From NCBI GenBank assembly GCA_003050565.1, contig PEBW01000005.1, positions 107,646-171,645 of the forward strand: a stretch of 64,000 nt of DNA. Reading direction: 5' to 3'. The DNA is from Brockia lithotrophica. Its GTDB lineage: Bacteria; Bacillota; Bacilli; Thermicanales; DSM-22653. Positions within the stretch are counted from its first letter, which is position 1; every line of letters begins with the position of its first letter. Of the stretch, positions 24,735 to 33,532 are shown one piece after another. Position numbers and translations under genes: made by a program. The notes under the pieces are model-generated. The model saw nothing but the letters and a program-made list of their open reading frames with translations. It did not search any database and was not told the origin of the DNA.

Positions 24735-26654
24735 TCAGCGAGACGCGGCGGCGAGGAGCGCGGCGTACGCTCCTCCGCGGGCGGCCAGCTCCTCGTGCGT
24801 GCCGACCTCTGCGACACGGCCGCGCTCCAAGACGACGATGCGGTCGGCCCGCTCCACCGTCTGAAGCCGGTGGGCGATGACGATGCTCGTGCGTCCGCGA
24901 AAGGCGTGCTCGAGGGCGTCTTGGACGAGGCGCTCCGTGTGCGGGTCGACGCCGCTCGTCGCCTCGTCCAGAACGAGCACGGGGGGATCGACGAGTAGGG
25001 CGCGGGCGATCGTCACGAGCTGGCGCTCTCCCTGAGAGAGGAGATCCTCGTCCTCTCCTACCACCGTGTCGAGGCCGCCGGGAAGAGCCCGGACGACGTC
25101 TGCCAGGCGGACGGCCCGAAGGACCTCCCAGATCTCCTCATCCTCGGCTTCTCCGCGGCCGTAGAGGAGGTTCTCCCGCAGCGTCCCGGGGAAGAGCCAC
25201 GCGTCCTGCGGCACATATGCAAACTGGCGCCTTAGTACCTCTCGGGGGATTTTCCGAAGATCCCGCCCGTCGAGGAGGATCTGCCCCCGTTCCGGGTCGT
25301 AGAAGCGCAGGAGCAAGCTCACGAGCGTCGTCTTGCCCGAACCCGTGGGCCCCACGATGGCCAAGCGCATGCCCGCGGGCACGTGAAAGGAAACCCCTTG
25401 GAGGACGGGCTCCTCGGAGCGGTAGGCAAACCACACGTCTTCGAAGCGCACGTCCCCTCGGGCGCGCCAGGGTTTCCGTTCCCCTTCCCCACGGGAACTC
25501 CCGGCACCCTCCCCAGAGTGTACCCGCACGTTTTGGGAAACCTCCGGGCGCGCATCGCCCGCGTCGTCTTCCTCCGGTTCGTCGAGGAGGCGGAAGACGC
25601 GTTCCGCCGCGGCGATCGTCGACTGGAGGATGCTCGAGGCGTTCGCGAGCTGCGTCACGGGTTGGTTGAGCTGGCGCGCGTACTGGAGAAAGGCCTGCAC
25701 GTCCCCTACGGAGAGGCGTCCGGAGAGAACCTGGATTGCCCCGGCCCACGCGAGGAGGACGTACCCCAGGTTCCCGACGAAGCTCATCCCCGGCCAAATG
25801 AGGCCGGAGACGAACTGCGCCCGCCAGCCGGAAGCGTAGAGCTCGGCGTTTCGCTCTCGAAAAACGCGGTCGGCCCGTTCCTCCTGCCCGAAAGCCTTGG
25901 TCACCTCGAAACCGCGGACGTGCTCTTCGACGACCGCGCTCACCGCCCCGAGGGCTTCCTGCTGGCGAAGAAAGAGGCACTGGGCGCGCCGGGCGAGTCC
26001 GGCGACGATCCCCCCGGCGAGGGGAAGAAGGAGCGCCGTGAGGACCGTGAGTTGGGTGCTCATGGCCAGCATCATGGCGAGCATTCCGACGCCCGAGAAT
26101 ACGGCGGTAAACGCGTCTACGAGGCTCTGCTGGAGCGTCGAACCCAGGAGGTCGAGGTCGTTCGTCATCCGACTCATGAGGTCCCCGTGGGGCCGCTCGT
26201 CGAAGGTGCGCACGGGAAGGCGGACGAACTTCGCCGCCACGGCGCGGCGCAGGCGAAAGACGACGTCCTGGGCTACGCCGACCATGAGAACCTGCTGGAG
26301 GTAAGAGGCAGCGAAGGACAGGGCATAGATGCCCGCGAGGAAGGCGAGGATCGCGCCGAGGCGGGGCCAGGCGATGAGTGCCGGCGCGCCGCCAACCCCT
26401 CCCTGCTGGACGGCCGCGAAGAGGAGATTCGTCACCTCACCGATGAGGCGGGGAGCGAGGACGGCGAAGAGCGTCGAGAGGGCGGCGAGGAAGAGCACCC
26501 CCGCCAGGCGCAGGCGATAGGAGGCGAGGAGGGAGAGCAAGCGGCGGGCGGTCCTCCGCGCATCGCGCGGCCGTTCCGTCGGCCGGAGGAAGGCCGAGCC
26601 GCCGTGTCCCCCGCCGCCCGGGCGCGCGCCTGCGCGCGTTCGTTCCGTGCTCAC
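24735..26654 (-). CDS. ABC exporter half-transporter with canonical ATP site
   Basis: This 639-aa membrane/ATPase fusion has a six-helix type I exporter domain (residues about 45-345) and a nucleotide-binding domain. The latter shows Walker A GPTGSGKTT, signature LSQGERQLVTIARAL, Walker B VLVLDEATSGVD and H-loop IVIAHRL. An insert of about 40 low-complexity residues lies between the domains. The start overlaps the stop of the upstream half by 4 bases, so the two half-transporters are translationally coupled and should form a heterodimer exporting drugs, lipids or peptides. Confidence 0.94.
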   Translation of the reverse strand: MSTERTRAGARPGGGGHGGSAFLRPTERPRDARRTARRLLSLLASYRLRLAGVLFLAALSTLFAVLAPRLIGEVTNLLFAAVQQGGVGGAPALIAWPRLGAILAFLAGIYALSFAASYLQQVLMVGVAQDVVFRLRRAVAAKFVRLPVRTFDERPHGDLMSRMTNDLDLLGSTLQQSLVDAFTAVFSGVGMLAMMLAMSTQLTVLTALLLPLAGGIVAGLARRAQCLFLRQQEALGAVSAVVEEHVRGFEVTKAFGQEERADRVFRERNAELYASGWRAQFVSGLIWPGMSFVGNLGYVLLAWAGAIQVLSGRLSVGDVQAFLQYARQLNQPVTQLANASSILQSTIAAAERVFRLLDEPEEDDAGDARPEVSQNVRVHSGEGAGSSRGEGERKPWRARGDVRFEDVWFAYRSEEPVLQGVSFHVPAGMRLAIVGPTGSGKTTLVSLLLRFYDPERGQILLDGRDLRKIPREVLRRQFAYVPQDAWLFPGTLRENLLYGRGEAEDEEIWEVLRAVRLADVVRALPGGLDTVVGEDEDLLSQGERQLVTIARALLVDPPVLVLDEATSGVDPHTERLVQDALEHAFRGRTSIVIAHRLQTVERADRIVVLERGRVAEVGTHEELAARGGAYAALLAAASR

Positions 26655-28621
26655 GCCCCCTCACCCCCCTCGGCGATGCGGCGGGAGGCGAAAAGGTCGC
26701 GGTAGGCGGGGCTCGAGGCGAGGAGCTCCGCGTGCGTCCCCGTGGCGACGACGCGCCCGGCCTCGAGGACGACGACGAAGTCGGTCCTCCGGGCCACAGA
26801 GACACGCCCGGTCACCAAGAGCGCCGTCGCTCCGCGAAGTTCGTCCCGGAGGTTGGCCAATACGCGTTCCTCCGTGGCCGCATCCAACGCCGAAAAGGCG
26901 TCGTCGAAGAGGACGAGCGGTGCCCGCCGCACGAGGGCGCGGGCGATGGCCAGGCGCTGCCTCTGACCGCCGGAAAAGTTGCGCCCTCCCGCTTCGACCG
27001 GGGCGTCCAATCCTTCCGGGCGTTCGGCGACGAACTCCCAGGCACACGCCGCCTTGAGGGCGGAAACGAGGGCGTCGTCGGATACGGCCTCCCCTTCGGG
27101 AAGTCCGTAGAGGAGGTTTTCCCGCACGGTCCCGCGGAAGAGGTAGGGCCGCTGCGGTACGTAGGCGATCCGCCTCCGGTACACCCCGAGCGGAAACACC
27201 CGCACGTCCACGCCGTCCCAAAGCACGTGCCCCTGAAAATCCGGGTAAAACCGGAGGAGGAGGCGAAGGAGCGTCGACTTCCCCGACCCCGTCCCGCCGA
27301 CTACGGCGACAAACGCCCCCGGCGGAATCCGCAGGTGGAAGTCCTCGAGCTGGGGGCGCTCCGCGCCGGGCGCGAGGTACGAAACCCCCACGAATGCGAT
27401 CGCCGGCGGCGGCGTTCCCCGGACGGTGTCAGAATCCGCTTCAGCCCCTCCCGTCCCATGCGCCGTGCGCTCCCGTGCGCTTTCTTGTCCGCCGTTTGGG
27501 CTCCCCTCGTCCTCCGAGCGGATCTCCTCCTCCGCCGCGTCCGGACGTTCTTCGGGAACGCGGAGAAGTTCGTCCAGCCTGCCCGCGGAAACGAGGGCGC
27601 GTGGGAGGAGGAAAAAGAGCATTCCGAGCGTGAGGAACGCCCCGAGGAGGAAGACGGCGTACTGGACAAAGGCGATGAGCGAACCTACGGAGAGGCTCCC
27701 CCGCTCTACGAATCGGGCACCGAAGAGAAGGAGAAGAACGATGGTCGCGTTCAGGGTGAAGGTCATCGCCGGCCCCAAAAGGGCCATGACCCGGCTCACG
27801 CGCACGGAGACTTCCTGCAGATCGGCGCTTGCCCGGACGATGCGCTCCGCTTCCCACACGTCGCGGACGAACGCCCGCGCCACGCGCACCCCGCCCAGGT
27901 AGCTTCGGACGGCGCGGTTCAGAGCGTCGATGCGGAGTTGGACGTCCGTATAGAGGGGGATGGCACGGCGGGAGAGGACGTAGAGAAAGACGAGGACGAC
28001 GGGAAGCGAAGCGAGGAAGAGAAGGGCGAGGCGGGGATTCAGGCGAAAGGCGAGGACGAGGCCGACGACGGCGGTGATGGGCGCCCGGAGAAACGGACGC
28101 AGCCCTAGATAGAGGGCCTGCTGGAGCTGCCCCACGTCGTTCGTGGCGCGCGTGAGGAGGGTCGCCGCGCCGAAGCGGCGGTACTCCCCGAAGGGAAAGC
28201 GCACGATGCGGCGAAAAACTTCCGCGCGCACGCGCATGCCGAAGCGGGCGGCAAAGCGGGCGGCAAAGAGACTGGCGGTCACCTGAAACGCCAGGGCCAA
28301 AAACGTCGCGAGGAGCATCTGCCCCCCCGTCGCCGCGACGACCGCCACGTCGCCGCGCGCCACACCCTCGTCTACGAGACGGGCGAAGAAGCCGGGCAGC
28401 GAAAGCTCCGCCGTCACCCCAGCGATCGTGAGTCCCACGACGGCCAAAATCTCCCAGAGGGACCCGCGGAGTTCGCGCACCACCAAGCTCCGCACGGGAC
28501 GCTTGGCCCGCCCACTCCCTTCCCCCACCTGCCCTGCGGCTTTCCACGCGTGCACCGAGGCCACCACCCTCGTCCACAGCATCCACATATTTAGGATATC
28601 GAAATATATGCACCCGTGCAC
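26651..28621 (-). CDS. ABC exporter half-transporter with degenerate ATP site
   Basis: This 656-aa partner has six TM helices, Walker A GGTGSGKST and signature NFSGGQRQRLAIARAL. Its Walker B is LVLFDDAFSALD, with Asp where catalytic Glu is expected. This asymmetry is the hallmark of heterodimeric exporters such as BmrCD and TM287/288. The GTG at 28621 has no good ribosome-binding site and would put an operator-like palindrome inside the gene. A start 35-120 bases downstream is likely; the exporter domain proper starts near SLWEILAVVGL. Confidence 0.92.
   Translation of the reverse strand: MHGCIYFDILNMWMLWTRVVASVHAWKAAGQVGEGSGRAKRPVRSLVVRELRGSLWEILAVVGLTIAGVTAELSLPGFFARLVDEGVARGDVAVVAATGGQMLLATFLALAFQVTASLFAARFAARFGMRVRAEVFRRIVRFPFGEYRRFGAATLLTRATNDVGQLQQALYLGLRPFLRAPITAVVGLVLAFRLNPRLALLFLASLPVVLVFLYVLSRRAIPLYTDVQLRIDALNRAVRSYLGGVRVARAFVRDVWEAERIVRASADLQEVSVRVSRVMALLGPAMTFTLNATIVLLLLFGARFVERGSLSVGSLIAFVQYAVFLLGAFLTLGMLFFLLPRALVSAGRLDELLRVPEERPDAAEEEIRSEDEGSPNGGQESARERTAHGTGGAEADSDTVRGTPPPAIAFVGVSYLAPGAERPQLEDFHLRIPPGAFVAVVGGTGSGKSTLLRLLLRFYPDFQGHVLWDGVDVRVFPLGVYRRRIAYVPQRPYLFRGTVRENLLYGLPEGEAVSDDALVSALKAACAWEFVAERPEGLDAPVEAGGRNFSGGQRQRLAIARALVRRAPLVLFDDAFSALDAATEERVLANLRDELRGATALLVTGRVSVARRTDFVVVLEAGRVVATGTHAELLASSPAYRDLFASRRIAEGGEGA
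28587..28607. promoter_or_regulatory. AT-rich palindrome at the 5' end of the exporter operon (putative operator)
   Basis: ATATTT (28587-28592) and AAATAT (28602-28607) flank a GATATC-containing centre, giving a nearly perfect 21-base dyad in otherwise GC-rich DNA. A second palindrome, TGCA-cccg-TGCA, follows immediately. MarR/PadR/TetR-type repressors of multidrug exporters use such sites. No regulator gene is adjacent. Confidence 0.5.
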
Positions 28622-28639
28622 CCCGTTCGACGGCGGACG

Positions 28640-29404
28640 TCAGGGAAGCCGAGGTCCGAAAACCGCCGTCCCGACGCGGACGAGCGTAGCGCCTTCGAGG
28701 ATCGCCCAGGGGAAGTCCCGGCTCATCCCCATGGAGAGTTCTTCGAGCGGGGCGTTCGGGTAGCCTTCCTGCCGAAGACGTTCCCGCAGTTCGTAGAGGG
28801 CGCGAAAGGCGCGGCGTACCGTCACCTCATCCTCCGAATTGGGGCCCAACGTCATGAGCCCCCGCACGACGAGGGCAGGGTAGCGAACGAGTTGGGCAAA
28901 AAATGCGGGAACCTCGTCCGGCGACAACCCGTGCTTCGTCGGCTCCCCCGACACGTTCACCTCCACGTAGACGTCGAGGCTTCTTCCCTCGCGGTGCAGC
29001 CGGCGGTGGAGCTCTTCCGCGAGCGCCAAGCGGTCGAGGGATTCGACGACGGCCGCGTGCCGGAGCACGTCCCGCACCTTGTTCGTCTGGAGGTGCCCGA
29101 TGAAGTGCCATTCGATCGCGAGGTCCGCCAGAGCGGGGGCCTTGGCCCTGAGTTCTTGGGCGCGGTTTTCCCCGAAGAGGCGGGCACCGAGCTCGTAGGC
29201 AGTGCGGATCTGCACGGGAGGTACGTTCTTGGAGGCGAGAAGGAGCTTCGCGCAGCCCGCCGGTCGGCCCGCCTTTTGGCACGCTTCGTCGATCGCCTCG
29301 CGCACGGAGGCGAGCCGCCTCGCGAGTTCCTCGCGGGAAGGCCCGCCCCCGACGACATCGTCCGCAAAAGAACCTTTCTCCGTAGGCCCCTCCCACCCCG
29401 TCAT
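28640..29404 (-). CDS. YggS family PLP homeostasis protein
   Basis: This 254-aa single-domain PLP-binding protein is of the YggS/PROSC type. The PLP Lys sits in LLLASKNVPP, followed by FGENRAQEL, WHFIGHLQTNK, VEVNVSGEPTKHGL, and the phosphate-binding C-terminal LSMGMSRDFPWAILEGATLVRVGTAVFG. It buffers PLP and influences amino-acid metabolism in other bacteria. It has its own promoter about 190 bases upstream and precedes the ABC exporter by 18 bases, so the exporter may be read from it. Confidence 0.95.
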   Translation of the reverse strand: MTGWEGPTEKGSFADDVVGGGPSREELARRLASVREAIDEACQKAGRPAGCAKLLLASKNVPPVQIRTAYELGARLFGENRAQELRAKAPALADLAIEWHFIGHLQTNKVRDVLRHAAVVESLDRLALAEELHRRLHREGRSLDVYVEVNVSGEPTKHGLSPDEVPAFFAQLVRYPALVVRGLMTLGPNSEDEVTVRRAFRALYELRERLRQEGYPNAPLEELSMGMSRDFPWAILEGATLVRVGTAVFGPRLP

Positions 29405-29602
29405 GTCCTACCCCCCAACACGACGATTCCTTGCGAGGGGGATCAAGTCGGACCGAAACCCCGCCTTGTCCCCGCCGTGTTCTCGCTCCCCTTTGGACGA
29501 GGGAACCTCCGGCACGAAAGACCTCCGCTTCGCTCCGTGCCGTCTCCCTCCTGCCGCACGGGAAACAACGCCCTTACCGCCCGAAATCGTCTCCGCGTGT
29601 CC

Positions 29603-29632
29603 ATTGTACTCGTTTCGCCAAAGCCGTTCCAA
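29603..29632 (-). promoter_or_regulatory. Promoter of yggS
   Basis: TTGGAA (29632-29627) and TACAAT (29608-29603) have an 18-base spacer. The start site near 29596 gives a leader of about 190 bases before the yggS ATG, in which I see no recognised riboswitch. Confidence 0.65.
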
Positions 29633-29691
29633 AGAAGGCCGCCCTATGCCCGGAGGAAAGCCCATGTAGCGGAACTTGCGGCGCCGTACAC

Positions 29692-29735
29692 GAAAAGCAA
29701 AAAGCCCGGATCCGAGGAAAGCCCCGGCTCCGAGC
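29692..29735 (-). terminator. Intrinsic terminator of the ABC-2 transporter operon
   Basis: GCTCGGAGCCG (29735-29725) pairs with CGGATCCGGGC (29714-29704) with one mismatch and one wobble. It is followed by TTTTTGCTTTT. It lies about 80 bases beyond the permease stop. Confidence 0.8.
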
Positions 29736-29813
29736 CGCCGAAATACCTTCCCACAATCGGCGGGTGCGTGCAGGAACTCGTAGGCGATGTTCGAACCGAG
29801 CCCGCAAATTCCC

Positions 29814-31073
29814 TCACACTTCCCGTCGTACGTACGCGACATACCCGAGAAGCCAAAACGCTGCGGTCCAGGCGAGGAGGATCCCCACGCCACCCCAAAG
29901 GGAAATACCGTCCAGGACCTGCAGGTAGCTCGCCGACAGGGAGCTCAGGAAGGGAGGGCTCTCTATTCCCCACTGCGACATCCGCTCCATCGAGATCGTG
30001 AGACCTCCCTGGGAGGTGGAGACCGTTTCTCCCCCGGAAAAAGGAAGGGAAGACCCGGTCGCCAAGAGGTCGCGAAAGAGGAAAGGAGCGAGGTTTCCGC
30101 TGTACGTGAGGGGGCTCACCCGAAAGATCCAACGGACGAGCGGCGGGACCTCCGCACCCGACGCCCCGGGAAGAATGACCGTCGTAAGGTAGAGAATCGC
30201 TTGTGCCGTGTTTCCCCCGAAGATACCCAGGAGGGTGAAGGCGAAGGCGTACACCGTCTTCACCAGGAGGGCGGCGAGAGAAAAGCCGAGGAGGATAAAG
30301 AACACCTCGCCCAGAACATCCGTCCCCATGACCTGCAAGAGGGCGGTGCCGTAGGAGAGCACTTGCACATCCCCTCGGTCGTCGCTCCAGAGGATCGCGG
30401 CATCGAACTCGCCGGGAAAGAAGACAAACGAGACGAGGAACGAAAGGGCCGCCAGAGCGAGCGCCGCAAAGAGGTATAGGAGGAGGAGGGACACGGTCTT
30501 GGCGAGGTAGATGCGAGTGCGCGTAACCGGTTGGGCGAAGAGAAGGCGGACGGTGCCTTCGGAAAACTCGGAGGTCTGGATCATGACCCCTTCCGCAAAG
30601 ACGAAAAAGGCGAGAAGCCCGAACGTCGCATGCCAGAGCCTGTCCACGTGCCACCAAGCGGAGAGAGGCGTCGCCGGCGGTACACCCCGTTCCCGATACG
30701 CGCCGAGCACCTGCTCCTTCTCGGCGCGAATTTGGGCCAGCATCTCTTCCCGTGCGCGTTCCGCCTCTGCCCTCTGTTCGGGCGAGAGGTTTTCGTCGGC
30801 TTCCGCCGGAAAGAGCTCTTTGGACGACCGTTCGATGCTCCGATCGAACTTGCTTTCCCAATAGCCGAGGCCGCTGTCCGCCTCCGCCCGTGCGGAACCA
30901 CGTTCGTGCCACGTCCAGGCGAACGCAACTCCGAAGACAAGGAGGAGAATCAGACCAAACCAAAGGATTTCCCTGCGGCGGAGGATCTTGAGGAATTCGT
31001 TTTGCACAAGAGCCAAAAATGGCACGCGGCTTTGCATGCTTTTGGCTTCAAATACCATGTTAGACACCTTCAT
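29814..31073 (-). CDS. ABC-2 type transporter permease
   Basis: This permease of about 419 aa has one TM helix near residues 30-48 (ILWFGLILLLVFGVAFAW), an extracytoplasmic, charged region of about 130 residues, and five hydrophobic segments in the C-terminal two thirds. The ATG at 31073 overlaps the ATPase TGA (ATGA), showing tight coupling. With the ATPase upstream it forms a BcrAB/NatAB-like ABC-2 exporter; bacitracin-type resistance or immunity is one possibility, not shown. Confidence 0.85.
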   Translation of the reverse strand: MKVSNMVFEAKSMQSRVPFLALVQNEFLKILRRREILWFGLILLLVFGVAFAWTWHERGSARAEADSGLGYWESKFDRSIERSSKELFPAEADENLSPEQRAEAERAREEMLAQIRAEKEQVLGAYRERGVPPATPLSAWWHVDRLWHATFGLLAFFVFAEGVMIQTSEFSEGTVRLLFAQPVTRTRIYLAKTVSLLLLYLFAALALAALSFLVSFVFFPGEFDAAILWSDDRGDVQVLSYGTALLQVMGTDVLGEVFFILLGFSLAALLVKTVYAFAFTLLGIFGGNTAQAILYLTTVILPGASGAEVPPLVRWIFRVSPLTYSGNLAPFLFRDLLATGSSLPFSGGETVSTSQGGLTISMERMSQWGIESPPFLSSLSASYLQVLDGISLWGGVGILLAWTAAFWLLGYVAYVRREV

Positions 31074-32191
31074 CCCTCCTTTTTCCCGTGGGGGACGGCA
31101 ACCCAATTTTTCTCCCGTTCACGCGCCGAGCGAACGAGATTCAAATAGCGTTCCTCGAGCGAGGTACGCACGGGAACGGCAGCATACACGTTCACCGAGC
31201 GGGCGACGAGTGCGCGGTGAAGCTCGGGTACCTGAAACGACGGAAGTTTCACCTGGACCCAAACCCCACCTTCCACCTCGCTGTTCCAGCCCGGTACGAG
31301 CTCTCGCAACGATTCAGGGGATGGAAACTCCAGCATGCCAGCCGGTGAAGAAGAAACGGAATCTTCCCCGTTTGCCTGCGCCTGTCCGTATTCTCCATTG
31401 CGTAGCTGCTCATCCGAAGGAGAAGAAACGAGCGCCGAAAGAACTGCGGGAAGCTCCGCGCGCACGCGTTCTTCGGGGGCGAGGTAGAGGAGGTAGGTCG
31501 TCCGTTCCTCGAGAGGAGGTGTGCCGCGGAGTTCCTCCACGGCGATCACTTGCCCCCGCTCGATCATCGCAAAGCGGTCGGCGATGAGCTCCATCTCGCG
31601 GAGGAGGTGGCTCGAGACGAGGACCGTCCCACCCCGCTCGCGGACGTAGCGACGGAGGAGATCGCGAACGTCGCGCATACCTTCGGGGTCGAGGCCGTTC
31701 AACGGTTCGTCGAGGATGAGGATTTCGGGATCGTGAAGGAGGGCGATCGCGAGAGCAAGGCGCTGCTTCATCCCCAAGGAATACCGCGATACGCGGTCGC
31801 GGATTCGCTCGGAAAGTCCCACGATACGCGCAACTTCGAGGATGCGCTCTTTCGTGACCCCTTGGGGGTGCATCCGTCCAAAGTGGAGGAGGTTTTCATA
31901 GCCCGAAAGGTACGGGTACGCGTCGGGCTTCTCAATAATTGCACCCACCCTTCGAAGGACGTTCTCTCGCGCATCCGCGAGCGACATGCCAAAGTAATGG
32001 ACACTTCCTTTGTCAGGCCGCATGAGGCCGAGCAACACGCGAATGAGGGAGGTCTTGCCCGCACCGTTAGGGCCGAGGAGACCAAAAATTTCCCCGCGAC
32101 GAATTTCGAGGTCGACGCCTTTAAGAATTTCTCGACCGCCGATGCGCTTTCGGACTTCTCGAACTTCCAAAACTACCGGATAGGAATTCAT
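31070..32191 (-). CDS. ABC-2 type transporter ATPase
   Basis: This ATPase of about 373 aa has Walker A GPNGAGKTS, signature YSLGMKQRLALAIALL, Walker B ILILDEPLNGLDP and H-loop SSHLLREME. These match the BcrA-like exporter group. A long C-terminal extension (residues about 220-373) includes a low-complexity linker. The ATG at 32191 is chosen for GAGGTG upstream; a frame of 12 further residues exists 5' but lacks a site. It directly follows the AT-rich block. Confidence 0.9.
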   Translation of the reverse strand: MNSYPVVLEVREVRKRIGGREILKGVDLEIRRGEIFGLLGPNGAGKTSLIRVLLGLMRPDKGSVHYFGMSLADARENVLRRVGAIIEKPDAYPYLSGYENLLHFGRMHPQGVTKERILEVARIVGLSERIRDRVSRYSLGMKQRLALAIALLHDPEILILDEPLNGLDPEGMRDVRDLLRRYVRERGGTVLVSSHLLREMELIADRFAMIERGQVIAVEELRGTPPLEERTTYLLYLAPEERVRAELPAVLSALVSSPSDEQLRNGEYGQAQANGEDSVSSSPAGMLEFPSPESLRELVPGWNSEVEGGVWVQVKLPSFQVPELHRALVARSVNVYAAVPVRTSLEERYLNLVRSAREREKNWVAVPHGKKEG

Positions 32192-32246
32192 GTCAAAACA
32201 CCTCGCTATAATATGAGTAACAAACAATATCTATATTAAATCTTTT

Positions 32247-32771
32247 TTAACTGTAAAGATTTACAATCATTGGAATAATATTAAGCGCAATCAAAATTAT
32301 ACTAAACAACAGTAGTTTATATTTATCAATTATTTTATCGCGAAAAGCAAAAAGAGCGTATAAAATTGGAGCTAAAATTGAATTCATAATTGTAAAAATA
32401 TTACTTTGCGATATATTAAAGAGTTCGTTCGCCCCCATGAAATAAAAAACAAAATGTGAAACTATAATAAAAGGTAAATAAGATAATGCTGTGTAAAATA
32501 AACTTCTTAAAAATGAAGGCAAAGCTTTTGCTTTTATAATCCTTAAAATTATAATGTATAAAAATGATTGAAAAATTAACAAAAATAAAGAAACTACTTC
32601 CGAACTTATTTTTATAAATGTTAATTGCGCATCAATGCTACGAAAAGTATCATCAAAATTTGGGGGATTGTGTTCCAAATAAGCTATAGTATTAAACAAA
32701 ACAGAATTAAGATATAATAACACCAAAAATACTAAAGAAACTTTTTGCGTTTTGGTTAGAATTAAATTCAT
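32247..32771 (-). CDS. AT-rich four- to five-TM membrane protein
   Basis: This 174-aa very hydrophobic protein has TM segments near residues 10-30, 55-75, 90-110, 125-145 and 150-170. It has no recognised motif; a Yip1-like or immunity-type membrane protein is possible. The coding DNA is extremely AT-rich compared with the GC-rich neighbours. It is the last gene of a three-gene block with an ABC ATPase and a larger membrane protein, all on the same strand. Confidence 0.65.
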   Translation of the reverse strand: MNLILTKTQKVSLVFLVLLYLNSVLFNTIAYLEHNPPNFDDTFRSIDAQLTFIKISSEVVSLFLLIFQSFLYIIILRIIKAKALPSFLRSLFYTALSYLPFIIVSHFVFYFMGANELFNISQSNIFTIMNSILAPILYALFAFRDKIIDKYKLLLFSIILIALNIIPMIVNLYS

Positions 32772-32835
32772 TTTTGCACACCTCTTTTAAAAAAGTTTTT
32801 TAATAATATTTGATTCTGATTTGATCCTTAAGTAA

Positions 32836-33513
32836 TTAATTATCATATTTGCATTCAAATAATCCCTCTCCTTTGTTTTTAAATAATTGCCTTATTACTT
32901 CACCTTCTTTTAAAATAATGCATGAATCAACATATGTACTAAAATCATGTATATCATGTGTCGCAATAACAAAAGTATATTTCTTTTTATAAATATTTAA
33001 CATTTCTTTTATTATTTTTAAAGAATAAATGTCCAAACCATTAAAAGGCTCATCAAAAAGTAATATATCGGCATTGCTTAAAAATGCCGTCATAAATACT
33101 AACTTTTGTTTTTCACCTTTCGAAAGGTATTTTAATCTAGTGTCTAAAAAACTATGCACATTTATTTTCCTAAACTCCTTTATAACATCATTTAAATAAT
33201 TAATACTTACATTATTTAATTCTGAAATAAAACTTAAAAACTCGTTGGCTGTTAGTTCGTCGAAAATTAAATATGACGAATCTAGCAATAAAACTTTGTA
33301 ATTCTTATTAATTAGTTGCAATGATTCATTATTATTTTTACGAATGCCCGCAATTAGTTCCAATGTTGTTGTCTTTCCGGCGCCGTTAGGTCCTATTAAA
33401 AGCGTCACAGAGTTTTTTGGGATATCAAAAGAAACATTTTTTAAAATTTTTTTATCTTTAATTATATAATTGAGATTTTCTACTTTAATCATTTGATTCC
33501 CTCCAAAAATCAA
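32836..33513 (-). CDS. AT-rich ABC transporter ATPase
   Basis: This 225-aa ATPase has Walker A GPNGAGKTT, signature YLSKGEKQKLVFMTAFL (LSKGE in place of LSGGQ), Walker B ILLFDEPFNGLD and H-loop ATHDIHD. Such short ATPases serve bacteriocin or peptide exporters and immunity pumps. Base composition is as AT-rich as its neighbours, pointing to joint acquisition. GGAGGGAATCA lies upstream of a start near 33490; the annotated start adds a few residues. Confidence 0.88.
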   Translation of the reverse strand: MIFGGNQMIKVENLNYIIKDKKILKNVSFDIPKNSVTLLIGPNGAGKTTTLELIAGIRKNNNESLQLINKNYKVLLLDSSYLIFDELTANEFLSFISELNNVSINYLNDVIKEFRKINVHSFLDTRLKYLSKGEKQKLVFMTAFLSNADILLFDEPFNGLDIYSLKIIKEMLNIYKKKYTFVIATHDIHDFSTYVDSCIILKEGEVIRQLFKNKGEGLFECKYDN

Positions 33514-33532
33514 TTTTATTTAAAATTATTTA

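Noticed and set aside
25383..28108. Two long plus-strand open frames opposite the ABC exporter genes
   Set aside because: Both are shadows of well-conserved minus-strand ABC exporters; no ribosome-binding site or domain supports them.
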